DNA of 55,903 nucleotides, from positions 1 to 55,903 of the forward strand of contig DASZTS010000077.1 of the NCBI GenBank assembly GCA_035547915.1, given 5' to 3'. The notes beneath the pieces were generated by a model that worked only from the letters and a program-made list of their open reading frames with translations, was not told the DNA's origin and did no database searches. The number at the start of each line of letters is the position of its first letter. Position 1 is the first letter of the stretch. Shown piece after piece: positions 16,797 through 24,643 of the stretch. A program made the translations under genes and the position numbers. The stretch is from DASSFG01 sp035547915 (GTDB lineage: Bacteria; Planctomycetota; Planctomycetia; Pirellulales; JAICIG01).

Positions 16797-17759
16797 ATGT
16801 ACGATGCCGCTTCGTTCACGATTGGGCCGCCTCCGCCACGACTCGAACGCCGCGCGCTCGAGCAAGCCTATGAGGCGTTGCCCATTGCGCAGCGCAAATC
16901 AGCCGTCGAGGAGACGCTACGGGCCGCGGAACGGGGTGAGCGATCGCTCGATGGACTCTTGGCCGCATGGCGCGACGACGACGTGGCCGGCGCGCTCTGG
17001 GCCGAGATCTATCCCGGCGAGAATGCCGCTCTGTGGTTGCCGCAACTGGCAGTGGACGCTCCGCGACAGCTCGGCGACACCCTTCTGGCTCAGGCGTTGT
17101 CCTGGTTGAAAGCGCGGCACGTCGATCTCGTTCAAAGCCTGCTGGCGACGGACGTCGGCGAAGATGCCGAGCGATTGCAGCGGGCGGGCTTCGAGCACTC
17201 GTGCGATCTGCTTTACCTGGCTAGCTCGGCCGAGCCGTTTCCCGCGTCGGCCCTTGCCGCGGAGTTGGTTTTCGAACCGGTTCGACCGGATCAGCACGAT
17301 GACCTCGCAAGACTCGTCGAGCAGACCTACGAACAGACGCTCGACTGCCCTGCCCTCGATGGCGGCCGCGACGGCCGACAGGCGCTGGCCGGATACCGCG
17401 CGACATGCCGCGACGACCTGTCGCACTGGTATATCGTGCGCCATCGGCAGGAGCGGATCGGGTGCTTACTCTTGGGACACGACGTTTCGGCATCGACCTG
17501 GGAGTTGATCTACATGGGAATCGTGCCCGCGGCGCGCGGCCGGGGGTGGGGTTTGGAGGTCGTCAGGCATGCTCAATCGCTCGTCGCGCAGGCCAAGGCA
17601 GAGCGGCTTGTGTTGGCGGTCGACGCCGCGAACGAACCGGCGTTGCGAATCTATGCCGCGGCCGGTTTCGCTGCCTGGGACAAACGCAGTGTATTTCTCA
17701 AATGGTTGTCGACAGATCGGCCATCGAGCGATGGCAATTTGCCGAAACCTTTGTGCTGA
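16797..17759 (+). CDS. GNAT family N-acetyltransferase (possibly tandem GNAT)
   Basis: A 320-residue protein. The C-terminal half is a clear GNAT domain: a beta-strand segment WELIYMGIVPAARGRGWG supplies the acetyl-CoA pyrophosphate loop (R-G-R-G-W-G), followed by LVLAVDAANEPALRIYAAAG, the motif-B region. The N-terminal half (ALWAEIYPGENAALWLPQL, then LLATDVGEDAERLQRAGF) resembles a degenerate GNAT lacking the R-x-x-G-x-G loop, as in mycothiol-synthase-like tandem acetyltransferases. The substrate is unknown. ATG 16797 is chosen; an upstream extension to 16626 would overlap the divergent PDZ gene and has no family support. Confidence 0.75.
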   Translation: MYDAASFTIGPPPPRLERRALEQAYEALPIAQRKSAVEETLRAAERGERSLDGLLAAWRDDDVAGALWAEIYPGENAALWLPQLAVDAPRQLGDTLLAQALSWLKARHVDLVQSLLATDVGEDAERLQRAGFEHSCDLLYLASSAEPFPASALAAELVFEPVRPDQHDDLARLVEQTYEQTLDCPALDGGRDGRQALAGYRATCRDDLSHWYIVRHRQERIGCLLLGHDVSASTWELIYMGIVPAARGRGWGLEVVRHAQSLVAQAKAERLVLAVDAANEPALRIYAAAGFAAWDKRSVFLKWLSTDRPSSDGNLPKPLC

Positions 17760-18127
17760 CAACCATTGCGACATTTGGTTTTGATGAGGGCCTAACGAGG
17801 CCGACATGTTTTCCACCCTCGTGTCCAACAAAGGAAAAATTTTTTTGCCTCCGGGCGAGGGCCGGTCGGGCTCAATTTCGCGGTGAATGCAGCCTCGCCT
17901 CGCGATGCCGCGCGGCAAAGCCGACGATCCCCATTCGGGGTGCTTTGACACTCGTGCTAGCACCTTTACAATCGACGCCTCGGGTGACATCGAACAATCC
18001 ACGGCGGCGTCGAATTCCGGCGCCGCTTCCCACCAACAACTGAAAGCTCCACGGGCAACGTTGGCCGTGAAGGGCGCTCGTGCGCCGTTTGCGGGTGGGA
18101 TGGGTTTTTGCGCTGGGGAATCAGGAC
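17760..18127. other. Intergenic region between the acetyltransferase and dnaA
   Basis: A 368-bp gap. Thirty bases after the acetyltransferase stop is a small perfect hairpin, GGCCT-AACG-AGGCC (17789-17802), followed by TTTT at 17809, possibly a weak terminator. An A5T7 tract lies at 17835-17846. The dnaA promoter is annotated separately. I looked for 9-mers close to TTATCCACA and found no cluster, so an origin of replication is not supported here. Confidence 0.5.
17945..17972 (+). promoter_or_regulatory. Sigma-70-type promoter with palindromic operator candidate, upstream of dnaA
   Basis: TTGACA (17945-17950, perfect -35) and TACAAT (17967-17972, 5 of 6 for -10) are separated by 16 bp. The spacer contains the perfect 10-bp palindrome GTGCTAGCAC (17954-17963), which sits where a repressor would block RNA polymerase. 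It lies about 155 bp before the proposed dnaA start and is the best promoter-like match I found in the window. Confidence 0.65.
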
Positions 18128-19654
18128 GTGACCACAGACGATATGGAGATCGTGTCGGCGCTGAAGCTTGCGCTGGCCGAGCGAGTGGGGCAGGAGCGGT
18201 TCGAATTGTGGTTCGGCGCCGCCACGCGGCTCGAACATTGCGGCGGTGCACTCACCGTCTATGTGGCCAGTCGCTTTCATCAGGATTGGCTGCGCAATCA
18301 TTTTCGGCACGACATCGAGTCGGCGTGCCGCGCGACACTCGGCGGGCTCGTGCCGGTGCAGTTTCAGATAGACCGTGAGTTGGCTCAGCATCAGACGACG
18401 GCGTGCCAGCCGGCCGGCGCACAGCAGCAGTCGACGGCCCAACAAACGGCGGCGCCGCGAGGAGCCGTGCAGCAACTGACGGCGCAGCATTTCGCCGCGG
18501 GCCAGCAGAACGCGTCGGGCCATCAAGCCACGGCGCAGCAAGCGTACTTGTTTGTCTCGGGCACGCCCGCGCCGCGCTCCAACTCGGTGGTTGCACCAGC
18601 TATCGTCGGCGAGTCGCGGCGACGCTTGGCCGCACTCGACACGTTCGTCGTGGGCGATTCGAACCGGCTCGCCTGGTCGGCTGCCCGGTCGATCGTCAGC
18701 CGGCCCAGCCATTTGTCTCCACTCGTGCTCTACGGTCCCACGAGCGTCGGCAAGACGCACCTGCTGGAAGGAATCTGCCACGAGGCGCGGCAGGCGCGCA
18801 GCGGCGCCCAGGCCGTCTACCTGCCGGCTGAGCAGTTTACCACGATGTTTCTCGATGCCCTGCATGGCGGCGGGTTGCCCGTCTTTCGCCGCAAGTATCG
18901 ATCGCTCGATCTACTCATCATCGACGACATCCAATTCCTCGCGCGCAAGAGGGCCACGCTCACCGAGTTGCAGCACATGATCGACGTCTTCCTGCGCGAG
19001 GGGCGACGACTGGTGTTTGCGGCCGACCGTCCACCGAGCGAGTTGGGGGAACTCGGCCAGGAATTCGTCACTCGGTTGCAAGGAGGCCTGTCGTGCGGCA
19101 TCGAGTTGCCGGAATATGAGACCCGGTTGGGCATCGTGCGTCGCCTGGCGGAGTTGAGATCGCTCGATCTGCCGGCGGAGATCGAACAGTTCATCGCCGA
19201 GAAGGTGGCCACGCACGCGCGAGAGCTGTCGGGAGCGTTGAACCGTCTGGACGCGACCAGCCGGGCCCTGGACGAGCCCATTACGCTGGAGCTGGTCGAG
19301 CAGGCACTGGCCGAAACGGTGCGGCGGCACGCTCGCAGCGTCGGCCTGGGCGACATCGACCAGGCGGTTTGTGAGCTATTCGGATTGCAGCCGCAGGCGT
19401 TGCAATCGCAGGCCAAGGCGAAACAGGTCAGTCATCCGCGGATGCTCGCCATGTGGCTGGCACGGCGCTACACCCGCGCGGCCCTCAGCGAAATCGGCGG
19501 TTTCTTCGGCGGCCGCGCACACAGTACCGTGATCTCGGCCGAGAAGAAGGTGCGACATTGGATGGAATCGCAAGAGCCGCTGCGCCTGGCCGACGGCAAT
19601 TGCTCGATCGACGAGGCCATCCGCCGCATCGAGCTGAAGCTGCGGGCGGGCTGA
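18128..19654 (+). CDS. dnaA: Chromosomal replication initiator DnaA
   Basis: A protein of about 508 residues with the four DnaA domains. Domain I is at about 5-85 (EIVSALKLALAERVGQERFE). A Gln/Ala-rich linker (domain II, about 90-155, several QQ pairs) is unusually repetitive. The AAA+ domain III has Walker A YGPTSVGKTHLLEG, Walker B LDLLIIDDIQFLA and a sensor-like FAADRPPSEL. Domain IV, the DnaA-box-binding helix-turn-helix, has HPRMLAMWLARRYT, then GGFFGGRAHSTVI. It binds DnaA boxes and melts the origin. The start is uncertain: GTG 18080, GTG 18128 and ATG 18143 are all in frame. GTG 18128 (MTTDDMEIV) best fits the usual N terminus. It is not followed by dnaN, so this copy may lie outside a classical origin cluster, and additional dnaA paralogues are possible. 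Confidence 0.9.
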   Translation: MTTDDMEIVSALKLALAERVGQERFELWFGAATRLEHCGGALTVYVASRFHQDWLRNHFRHDIESACRATLGGLVPVQFQIDRELAQHQTTACQPAGAQQQSTAQQTAAPRGAVQQLTAQHFAAGQQNASGHQATAQQAYLFVSGTPAPRSNSVVAPAIVGESRRRLAALDTFVVGDSNRLAWSAARSIVSRPSHLSPLVLYGPTSVGKTHLLEGICHEARQARSGAQAVYLPAEQFTTMFLDALHGGGLPVFRRKYRSLDLLIIDDIQFLARKRATLTELQHMIDVFLREGRRLVFAADRPPSELGELGQEFVTRLQGGLSCGIELPEYETRLGIVRRLAELRSLDLPAEIEQFIAEKVATHARELSGALNRLDATSRALDEPITLELVEQALAETVRRHARSVGLGDIDQAVCELFGLQPQALQSQAKAKQVSHPRMLAMWLARRYTRAALSEIGGFFGGRAHSTVISAEKKVRHWMESQEPLRLADGNCSIDEAIRRIELKLRAG

Positions 19655-19676
19655 AGCCACAGACGCCTCGGCGCGA

Positions 19677-21113
19677 TTACCAATAGGACCAGGGTACGCC
19701 GTCGCCGCCGGCCAGGCTCAGCAGCAGGTCGAGTTCCGGCTTCATGGTCTGCGCCCAGACCACGTATCCGGCGGTGCTCAGATGCACCAATTCCGATTGA
19801 TGGAGCGCGGTGTTGATCGTACCGTCGGGATTCAAGAAGGCAGGATCCATGTCGAGGAAAAACACACTCTGCCCGTTCGCCAATCCTGCGATCTCCTGAT
19901 TGGCGGCGGTGATGTTCGGCATCAGGTCGTCACCGGGAAGCGCCGCCGGCAGGATACCGAGTACGAGCACCTTTGTGTCGGGCAATCTCTGTTGCAGCTC
20001 CTCGACGACCGCGGCGACTCCCTCGGCGGTCTCTTGCGGGCTATCGTCGCTGCCGATGTCGTTGATGCCGATCATCAGCACAACGACCTTAGGGGCCATG
20101 CCGTTCAGATCGCCGTTTTCGATCTCCCAGAGCACGTTTTGAGTCTGGTCGCCACCGATGCCTGCGTTGAACGCATTCAAGTCAGCGTAGTTCTGGGCCC
20201 ATACCGATTGCCCCACCGAGCTCCACTGCTGCGTGATCGAATCGCCGAGGAACACCACTTGGGCCTGCTCCCGGTCGGGGGCCGTTGCGATCTGCTCGTT
20301 GCGCGCGGTCCAAGCCGCGCCGGCGCCGGACACCGGCACGATCGTGGGCGGCACACCCGTTTGAGCTTCATAAAACGCATTGGTGCTCATCACGTCGCCG
20401 GCCAGGGATTGCACGGTCACCTGACCGGAGGACAGGCTCGCCGCCCAATTATCCAAGTCGCCCGCGCCGGGGGTAGTCTGCAGATAGTGGGAGTAGACGT
20501 CGCGCACGACCTGTTCTTCATGCTCGCTGCTCGAAGCGAGGTCGTAGGCCACCGCGTCGCGCGACACACCCGCGGAAAGCTCGCCGACGGCCCATTCGAC
20601 GGCGCTCGCTTCCGGCGGGCGGCCCAAGACGGCTTGGTATGCCGCGACAACCCAGTCGCTGTCGGTGCCGCCCGCGCGGGCGTAGAATTCATCGCTCGAA
20701 ACCAAAGCCGCGATAACCTGCTCGTCGCGAAAGCCGGCCTTGAGCGCGTCGACCCAATACGTCAGTGCCACCGGGTCGGCGTCGCGGCCGAGATACTGCC
20801 GATAGGCCGATTCGACGAGGTCGGTGGCGAATTCGGGGCTGTTCGCCACAACTTGGGCTATGGCCTGCGTCGATTCGCCTTGGTCAAGCTGCGCGACGTC
20901 CCAATCGAGTGCGGCCGGGTCGGCCGCCCGGCCCAGTGCGTCGAGATACACACCGTTCACATACGCCGAACTATATGGGGCCGCATCGGTGATCAGTGGA
21001 GCCTGGACCGAGAGCATCGCTCGCCCCTCCAGCGATTCCAAACGGCGACACGGCGGGGCCGTCTGGTGAGAACACCGCCGCGCGCGACGTCGGTCGCTCG
21101 GTTGAGGTCGCAA
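19677..21113 (-). CDS. LEPR-XLL/DUF4214 protein with SGNH hydrolase domain, copy 1 (Asp-to-Glu in the D-x-x-H motif)
   Basis: An exported protein of about 478 residues. Near the N terminus is LEGRAMLSV (LEPR-XLL-like). DUF4214 repeats cover about 35-255 (VYLDALGRAADPAALDW, YRQYLGRDADP and similar). The C-terminal 190 residues form an SGNH/GDSL esterase domain: block I FLGDSITQ, block II GGDQTQN, block III GIND, block V ELVH. The catalytic D-x-x-H normally carries Asp three residues before His; here it is Glu (codon GAA), unlike the paralogue next door, so activity may be altered. The start TTG 21113 is proposed because the paralogue has the same TTG-CGA with GACGAGG upstream; an in-frame ATG at 21167 would add 18 residues. 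Confidence 0.85.
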   Translation of the reverse strand: MRPQPSDRRRARRCSHQTAPPCRRLESLEGRAMLSVQAPLITDAAPYSSAYVNGVYLDALGRAADPAALDWDVAQLDQGESTQAIAQVVANSPEFATDLVESAYRQYLGRDADPVALTYWVDALKAGFRDEQVIAALVSSDEFYARAGGTDSDWVVAAYQAVLGRPPEASAVEWAVGELSAGVSRDAVAYDLASSSEHEEQVVRDVYSHYLQTTPGAGDLDNWAASLSSGQVTVQSLAGDVMSTNAFYEAQTGVPPTIVPVSGAGAAWTARNEQIATAPDREQAQVVFLGDSITQQWSSVGQSVWAQNYADLNAFNAGIGGDQTQNVLWEIENGDLNGMAPKVVVLMIGINDIGSDDSPQETAEGVAAVVEELQQRLPDTKVLVLGILPAALPGDDLMPNITAANQEIAGLANGQSVFFLDMDPAFLNPDGTINTALHQSELVHLSTAGYVVWAQTMKPELDLLLSLAGGDGVPWSYW

Positions 21114-21230
21114 GGCTCGCCTCGTCACATCGCGTTGATTCGGCCAACGGTACGCGCAAGCTACCATCGTCCTGCGTCGACGCGATTCTGCAATGTCGCG
21201 CTAGGGCGACGATTGTGCCATGCCGAGCGG
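21114..21230 (-). repeat. Upstream region duplicated with the SGNH gene, copy 1
   Basis: This leader resembles 22668-22790 along its length: shared blocks include TGCCTCGTCA, ATCGTCCTGC, CGACGCGATTCTG and GCGGTTATGACG. The duplicated unit therefore contains the 5' region as well as the coding sequence. The stop codon of the second SGNH gene lies in the shared TTATGACG block, marking the junction. Confidence 0.75.
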
Positions 21231-22667
21231 TTATGACGCCAATCGCTCGTCTTCGTTTGCCGCCGCGGCGAGCAACGCATCGAGCTCGGGCGCCATCGTC
21301 TGGGCCCACACGGCGAATCCGAGCGTGTTCGGATGGACCAGATCGCTATAGAGTTCCGGCCGCGGCGATCCATCGCTATTCCTGAAGGCCGGTCCCATGT
21401 CGAAGTAAGTGACGTGCTGCCCGTCGGCGAGCTGCGAGATCAATTGGTTCGTCGTCGAGATCTCTTGCTGCCACGTGGGAGACGTGATCGAAATCGGCAA
21501 CAGTCCGAGCAGCAGGATCTTCGTGTCGGGCATGCGCTCGCGCAAAGCCTCCACGACCGCGGCAACTCCTGCCGCCGTCTGCTGTGGCGTATCGCCTTCC
21601 ACGAGGTTGTTGATGCCGATCAACAGCACCGCGACCTTCGGCGCCAAGCCGTTCACGTTCCCGTTTTCGATGCGCCACAACAGGTTCTGTGTCTGGTCGC
21701 CTCCGATACCCGCATCGACGGCGTTCAGGCCGGAGTAATATTGGTTCCAGACCGATTGGCCGACGGTTTCCCACAACTGCGTGATCGAGTCGCCGAAGAA
21801 GACGACTTGCGAATTGCTATGCGAGGCGGCGGACGCATCGATCTGCGCATCGAACCCCGCCCACGCCGATTCGTCGTTGCGCGACACTGGCACCACACTG
21901 GGCGGCACACCGGTCTTATCCTGATAGTAGGTGGTGTTCGCCATCAGGCCCATCAAGAGTAATTCATTGGTTGTTTGACCTTGGGAAAGCTCGCTGGCCC
22001 AGTAGCTCAGGCTGCCCGGATCCGGCGGAGCTTGGAACAGGCGAGTGTATTCCGCGTTCACAACTTGGTTTTCGTGCTCAGGGCTCATGGCCAACTCGTA
22101 GGCGAGCGTGCCGCGTGTGACACCCTCGGCGAGCTGCGAGGTAGCCCAAGTCATGGCCGTGGGATCGGGCGCGCGGCCCAGAATTGACTGGTAGGCCGCC
22201 GTGACCCAATCGGCGTCGGTACCGCCCGCGCGCAGGTAAAACTCGTCGCTCGCCACCAGCGCGGCGACGAGTTGTTCGTCGCGGAAGCCAGCATGCAGGG
22301 CCGTTACCCAGAAATTGAGCGCCGAGGGATCCGCATTGCGTCCCAGGTATTGCTGATAGTCCGCTTGCACGAGGTTGATGGCATAGGCCGGGTTGCCGAC
22401 CGCCGACATGGGAATCATCAACAACGGTTGGCCGTTGTCGAGAGCCTGCACGCCCCAATTCAGCACAGCCGCGTCGGGGGCCGTGCCCAGCGCGTCGCGG
22501 TAGACGGCGTCCACGTAGGCCACGCTGTAGGGTATCGGATCGGTGATGACCGGTGTCTGCCCGGAGAGCATTTCGCGGGCTTCCAGCCCCTCCACGCGGC
22601 AGGCCGGACCAGATGTACGCTCGACCGGCCGATCACCGCGGCGCCGGTTGCGGAGTTGGGGTCGCAA
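21231..22667 (-). CDS. LEPR-XLL/DUF4214 protein with SGNH hydrolase domain, copy 2 (intact motif)
   Basis: A 478-residue paralogue of the downstream gene with the same architecture: LEAREMLSG motif near residue 30, DUF4214 repeats (VYRDALGTAPDAAVLNW, YQQYLGRNADPSALNFW, then YQSILGRAPDP), and an SGNH domain. The SGNH blocks are FFGDSITQLW, GGDQTQNLLW, LIGINN and DLVHPN, so the Ser and the Asp/His pair are all present, with GINN in place of GIND. Relatives of this SGNH type hydrolyse acyl or acetyl esters, including those on polysaccharides. The start is TTG 22667 with GAGG six bases upstream. The paralogues lie 117 bp apart and are moderately diverged, so the duplication is not recent. Confidence 0.85.
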   Translation of the reverse strand: MRPQLRNRRRGDRPVERTSGPACRVEGLEAREMLSGQTPVITDPIPYSVAYVDAVYRDALGTAPDAAVLNWGVQALDNGQPLLMIPMSAVGNPAYAINLVQADYQQYLGRNADPSALNFWVTALHAGFRDEQLVAALVASDEFYLRAGGTDADWVTAAYQSILGRAPDPTAMTWATSQLAEGVTRGTLAYELAMSPEHENQVVNAEYTRLFQAPPDPGSLSYWASELSQGQTTNELLLMGLMANTTYYQDKTGVPPSVVPVSRNDESAWAGFDAQIDASAASHSNSQVVFFGDSITQLWETVGQSVWNQYYSGLNAVDAGIGGDQTQNLLWRIENGNVNGLAPKVAVLLIGINNLVEGDTPQQTAAGVAAVVEALRERMPDTKILLLGLLPISITSPTWQQEISTTNQLISQLADGQHVTYFDMGPAFRNSDGSPRPELYSDLVHPNTLGFAVWAQTMAPELDALLAAAANEDERLAS

Positions 22668-22790
22668 GGTGTGCCTCGTCAGCTCGCAGTGCTTCGGGTA
22701 ACTGCTAGCTACGATCGTCCTGCCGCGACGCGATTCTGGAATGCCGAGAATAGGGTCCTTATGGGTAGTAGCTCGCGGTTATGACGATTG
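22668..22790 (-). repeat. Upstream region duplicated with the SGNH gene, copy 2
   Basis: Counterpart of 21114-21230, ending in GCGGTTATGACG (about 22776-22787). The shared sequence outside the coding regions places the outer boundary of the tandem duplication here. Confidence 0.7.
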
Positions 22791-22868
22791 GCGAAACCGG
22801 AGCGACCGCGCTCGACTTTTCAGGCAGCCCGGATTCGAGCACTGCCGGCCCCGCCGTGGCTCCCTTCC

Positions 22869-22917
22869 ACCGGGCTGTTTTCCTTGCCCGGAATTTCTAC
22901 GCGGGAAACAGCCCGGT
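22869..22917 (-). terminator. Strong hairpin directly after the zwf stop
   Basis: ACCGGGCTGTTT (22869-22880) pairs perfectly with AAACAGCCCGGT (22906-22917), and three more pairs extend the stem inward. It begins one base after the zwf stop codon. No T-run follows on the minus strand, so it is a terminator-like or mRNA-stabilising hairpin and not a classical intrinsic terminator. Confidence 0.55.
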
Positions 22918-24522
22918 TCAATCGGGGTTTCTCCACTTCCGACCGTCGGCCGCCAACAGATCGTCTGCGTCCTTCGGCCCCCACGTGCCGGCCGCATAAT
23001 TGGGGAACTTGCGCGCGGGCAACGATTTCCAGACGTCCAGGATCGGCTGCAAAAAGCCCCAGGCCGTTTCTACGAAATCGGCACGCAAGAACAGAGTGGC
23101 GTCGCCTTGCATGCAGCCGTAGAGGAGCGTTTCGTAGCCCGTGAGTGGCTTGATGCCGAAGGCGTCCTCATAGCTGAACTCCATCGTCACGGGCCGCGTC
23201 TCGATGCCGAAGCCGGGCACCTTGGCTTCGAATCGCAGCGAGATCCCCTCGTCGGGCTGGATGTGCAGCACAAGTTGGTTGGCCGTGAGCGATTCGACCG
23301 GCGTATCGCGGAACAGGATGAGCGGTACTTGCTTGAATTGGATGGTGATGTCGGTCACACGCTTCGGCATACACTTGCCGGTGCGGATGTAAAAGGGCAC
23401 GCCCGCCCAGCGCCAATTGTCGATGTGCAACTTCATGGCCACGTAGGTTTCCGTGCTCGAGTCGCGGGCCACGCTGGGAGACGAGCGATAGGCCGACACC
23501 TGCTTGCCGTCGATGGTGCCCGCCGCATACTGGCCGCGCACGGCGTTCCGCAGCACGTCCTCCTCGTCGAACGGGTGAATGGCCCGCAGGACCTTGGCCT
23601 TTTCATCGCGCAACGCTTCCGCGTCGAACGAGATCGGCGATTCCATGCCGATCAGGGCCAACAACTGAGCGATATGGTTCGGCACCATGTCGCGCAGGGC
23701 TCCGGCCTTGTCGTAGTACAGGCCGCGATGCTCGACGCCCACCGTCTCCGCCACCGTGATCTGCACGTGGTCGACGTAACGACGGTTCCATGTCGGCTCG
23801 AACAGCCCATTGCCGAAACGGAACACCATGATGTTCTGGACGGTGTCTTTGCCCAGATAGTGGTCGATGCGATAGATCTGGTCCTCGCGCAGGACCTTGC
23901 CGATCTCTCGATTGAGCGCCTTGGCCGAATCGAAGTCATGCCCGAACGGCTTTTCGATGATCACGCGGCGGTAGCAAGCCGGCCGACCATCGTCGCTGGA
24001 GTTGCCGTCGGCTTTTCCTTCCCCGCTTCCATCTTCGGGGCGCCGATCGGTTACCAGGCCGGCGGCACCGAGTTGCTTGACGATCTTGTCGAAGAACGAT
24101 GGCGGCGTGGCCAGGTAGAACAGGTAGTTGCCCTGCGTACCGCATTGCTCGTCGGCCGTCGACAACGTCTTGCCCAATTCCGCGTAGGCTTGCGGATCTT
24201 CGAAATTGCCGCGGACATAGAAGATGCGCTTGGCGAATTGTTCCTGCCATCGCGCTTCGTCGAGCCCATCGCCCACGAACTCCTTCATCTCGCGGGTCAA
24301 GGCGTCGCGGAACTGGTCGGTGTTGATCTCCTCGAAAGCGAAGCCGATCACGGCGAACTTCTCGGGCAGCAGCTTGCTCGTGGCGACGTTGTAGAGCGCC
24401 GGCAGCAGTTTGCGCTTCGTCAGGTCGCCGCTGGCGCCGAAGATGACCATGGCGCAAGGGGGAGGCGCACCGTTGGCCACGTGCGGAAGAGGAACAGAGT
24501 CTTTGGCCATCGCGATGTCCAT
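22918..24522 (-). CDS. zwf: Glucose-6-phosphate 1-dehydrogenase
   Basis: A 534-residue protein. It oxidises glucose 6-phosphate to 6-phosphogluconolactone with NADP+, the entry step of the oxidative pentose phosphate and Entner-Doudoroff pathways, in the cytoplasm. The nucleotide-binding motif VIFGASGDLTKRKLLPALY is at about 26-44. The active-site signature RIDHYLGKDTVQN is at about 215-228, with the substrate-binding EKPFGHD before it. Length is near the family norm (480-515) with an extra acidic/Gly insertion of about 20 residues near 165-185 (GSGEGKADGNSSDDG). It lies 121 bp downstream of the PQQ propeller gene on the same strand, and a strong hairpin follows its stop. Confidence 0.95.
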   Translation of the reverse strand: MDIAMAKDSVPLPHVANGAPPPCAMVIFGASGDLTKRKLLPALYNVATSKLLPEKFAVIGFAFEEINTDQFRDALTREMKEFVGDGLDEARWQEQFAKRIFYVRGNFEDPQAYAELGKTLSTADEQCGTQGNYLFYLATPPSFFDKIVKQLGAAGLVTDRRPEDGSGEGKADGNSSDDGRPACYRRVIIEKPFGHDFDSAKALNREIGKVLREDQIYRIDHYLGKDTVQNIMVFRFGNGLFEPTWNRRYVDHVQITVAETVGVEHRGLYYDKAGALRDMVPNHIAQLLALIGMESPISFDAEALRDEKAKVLRAIHPFDEEDVLRNAVRGQYAAGTIDGKQVSAYRSSPSVARDSSTETYVAMKLHIDNWRWAGVPFYIRTGKCMPKRVTDITIQFKQVPLILFRDTPVESLTANQLVLHIQPDEGISLRFEAKVPGFGIETRPVTMEFSYEDAFGIKPLTGYETLLYGCMQGDATLFLRADFVETAWGFLQPILDVWKSLPARKFPNYAAGTWGPKDADDLLAADGRKWRNPD

Positions 24523-24643
24523 ATCGAGAGAAGGATGGGGTTCACAACTGCCGATCGCCGTCTTCCGGCCGATCCGGAACGGTTTCCCGTTCGTTTCCCA
24601 ACGTAGCGATGGGCAACCCGTTTCGCCAGTGCCGGTATCCGTG

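Noticed and set aside
19782..21236. A plus-strand 484-codon frame opposite the SGNH gene
   Set aside because: No domain is visible and the minus-strand protein is clearly real.
22741..24606. A plus-strand 621-codon frame opposite zwf
   Set aside because: zwf on the minus strand has all family motifs. The opposite frame is a compositional shadow.
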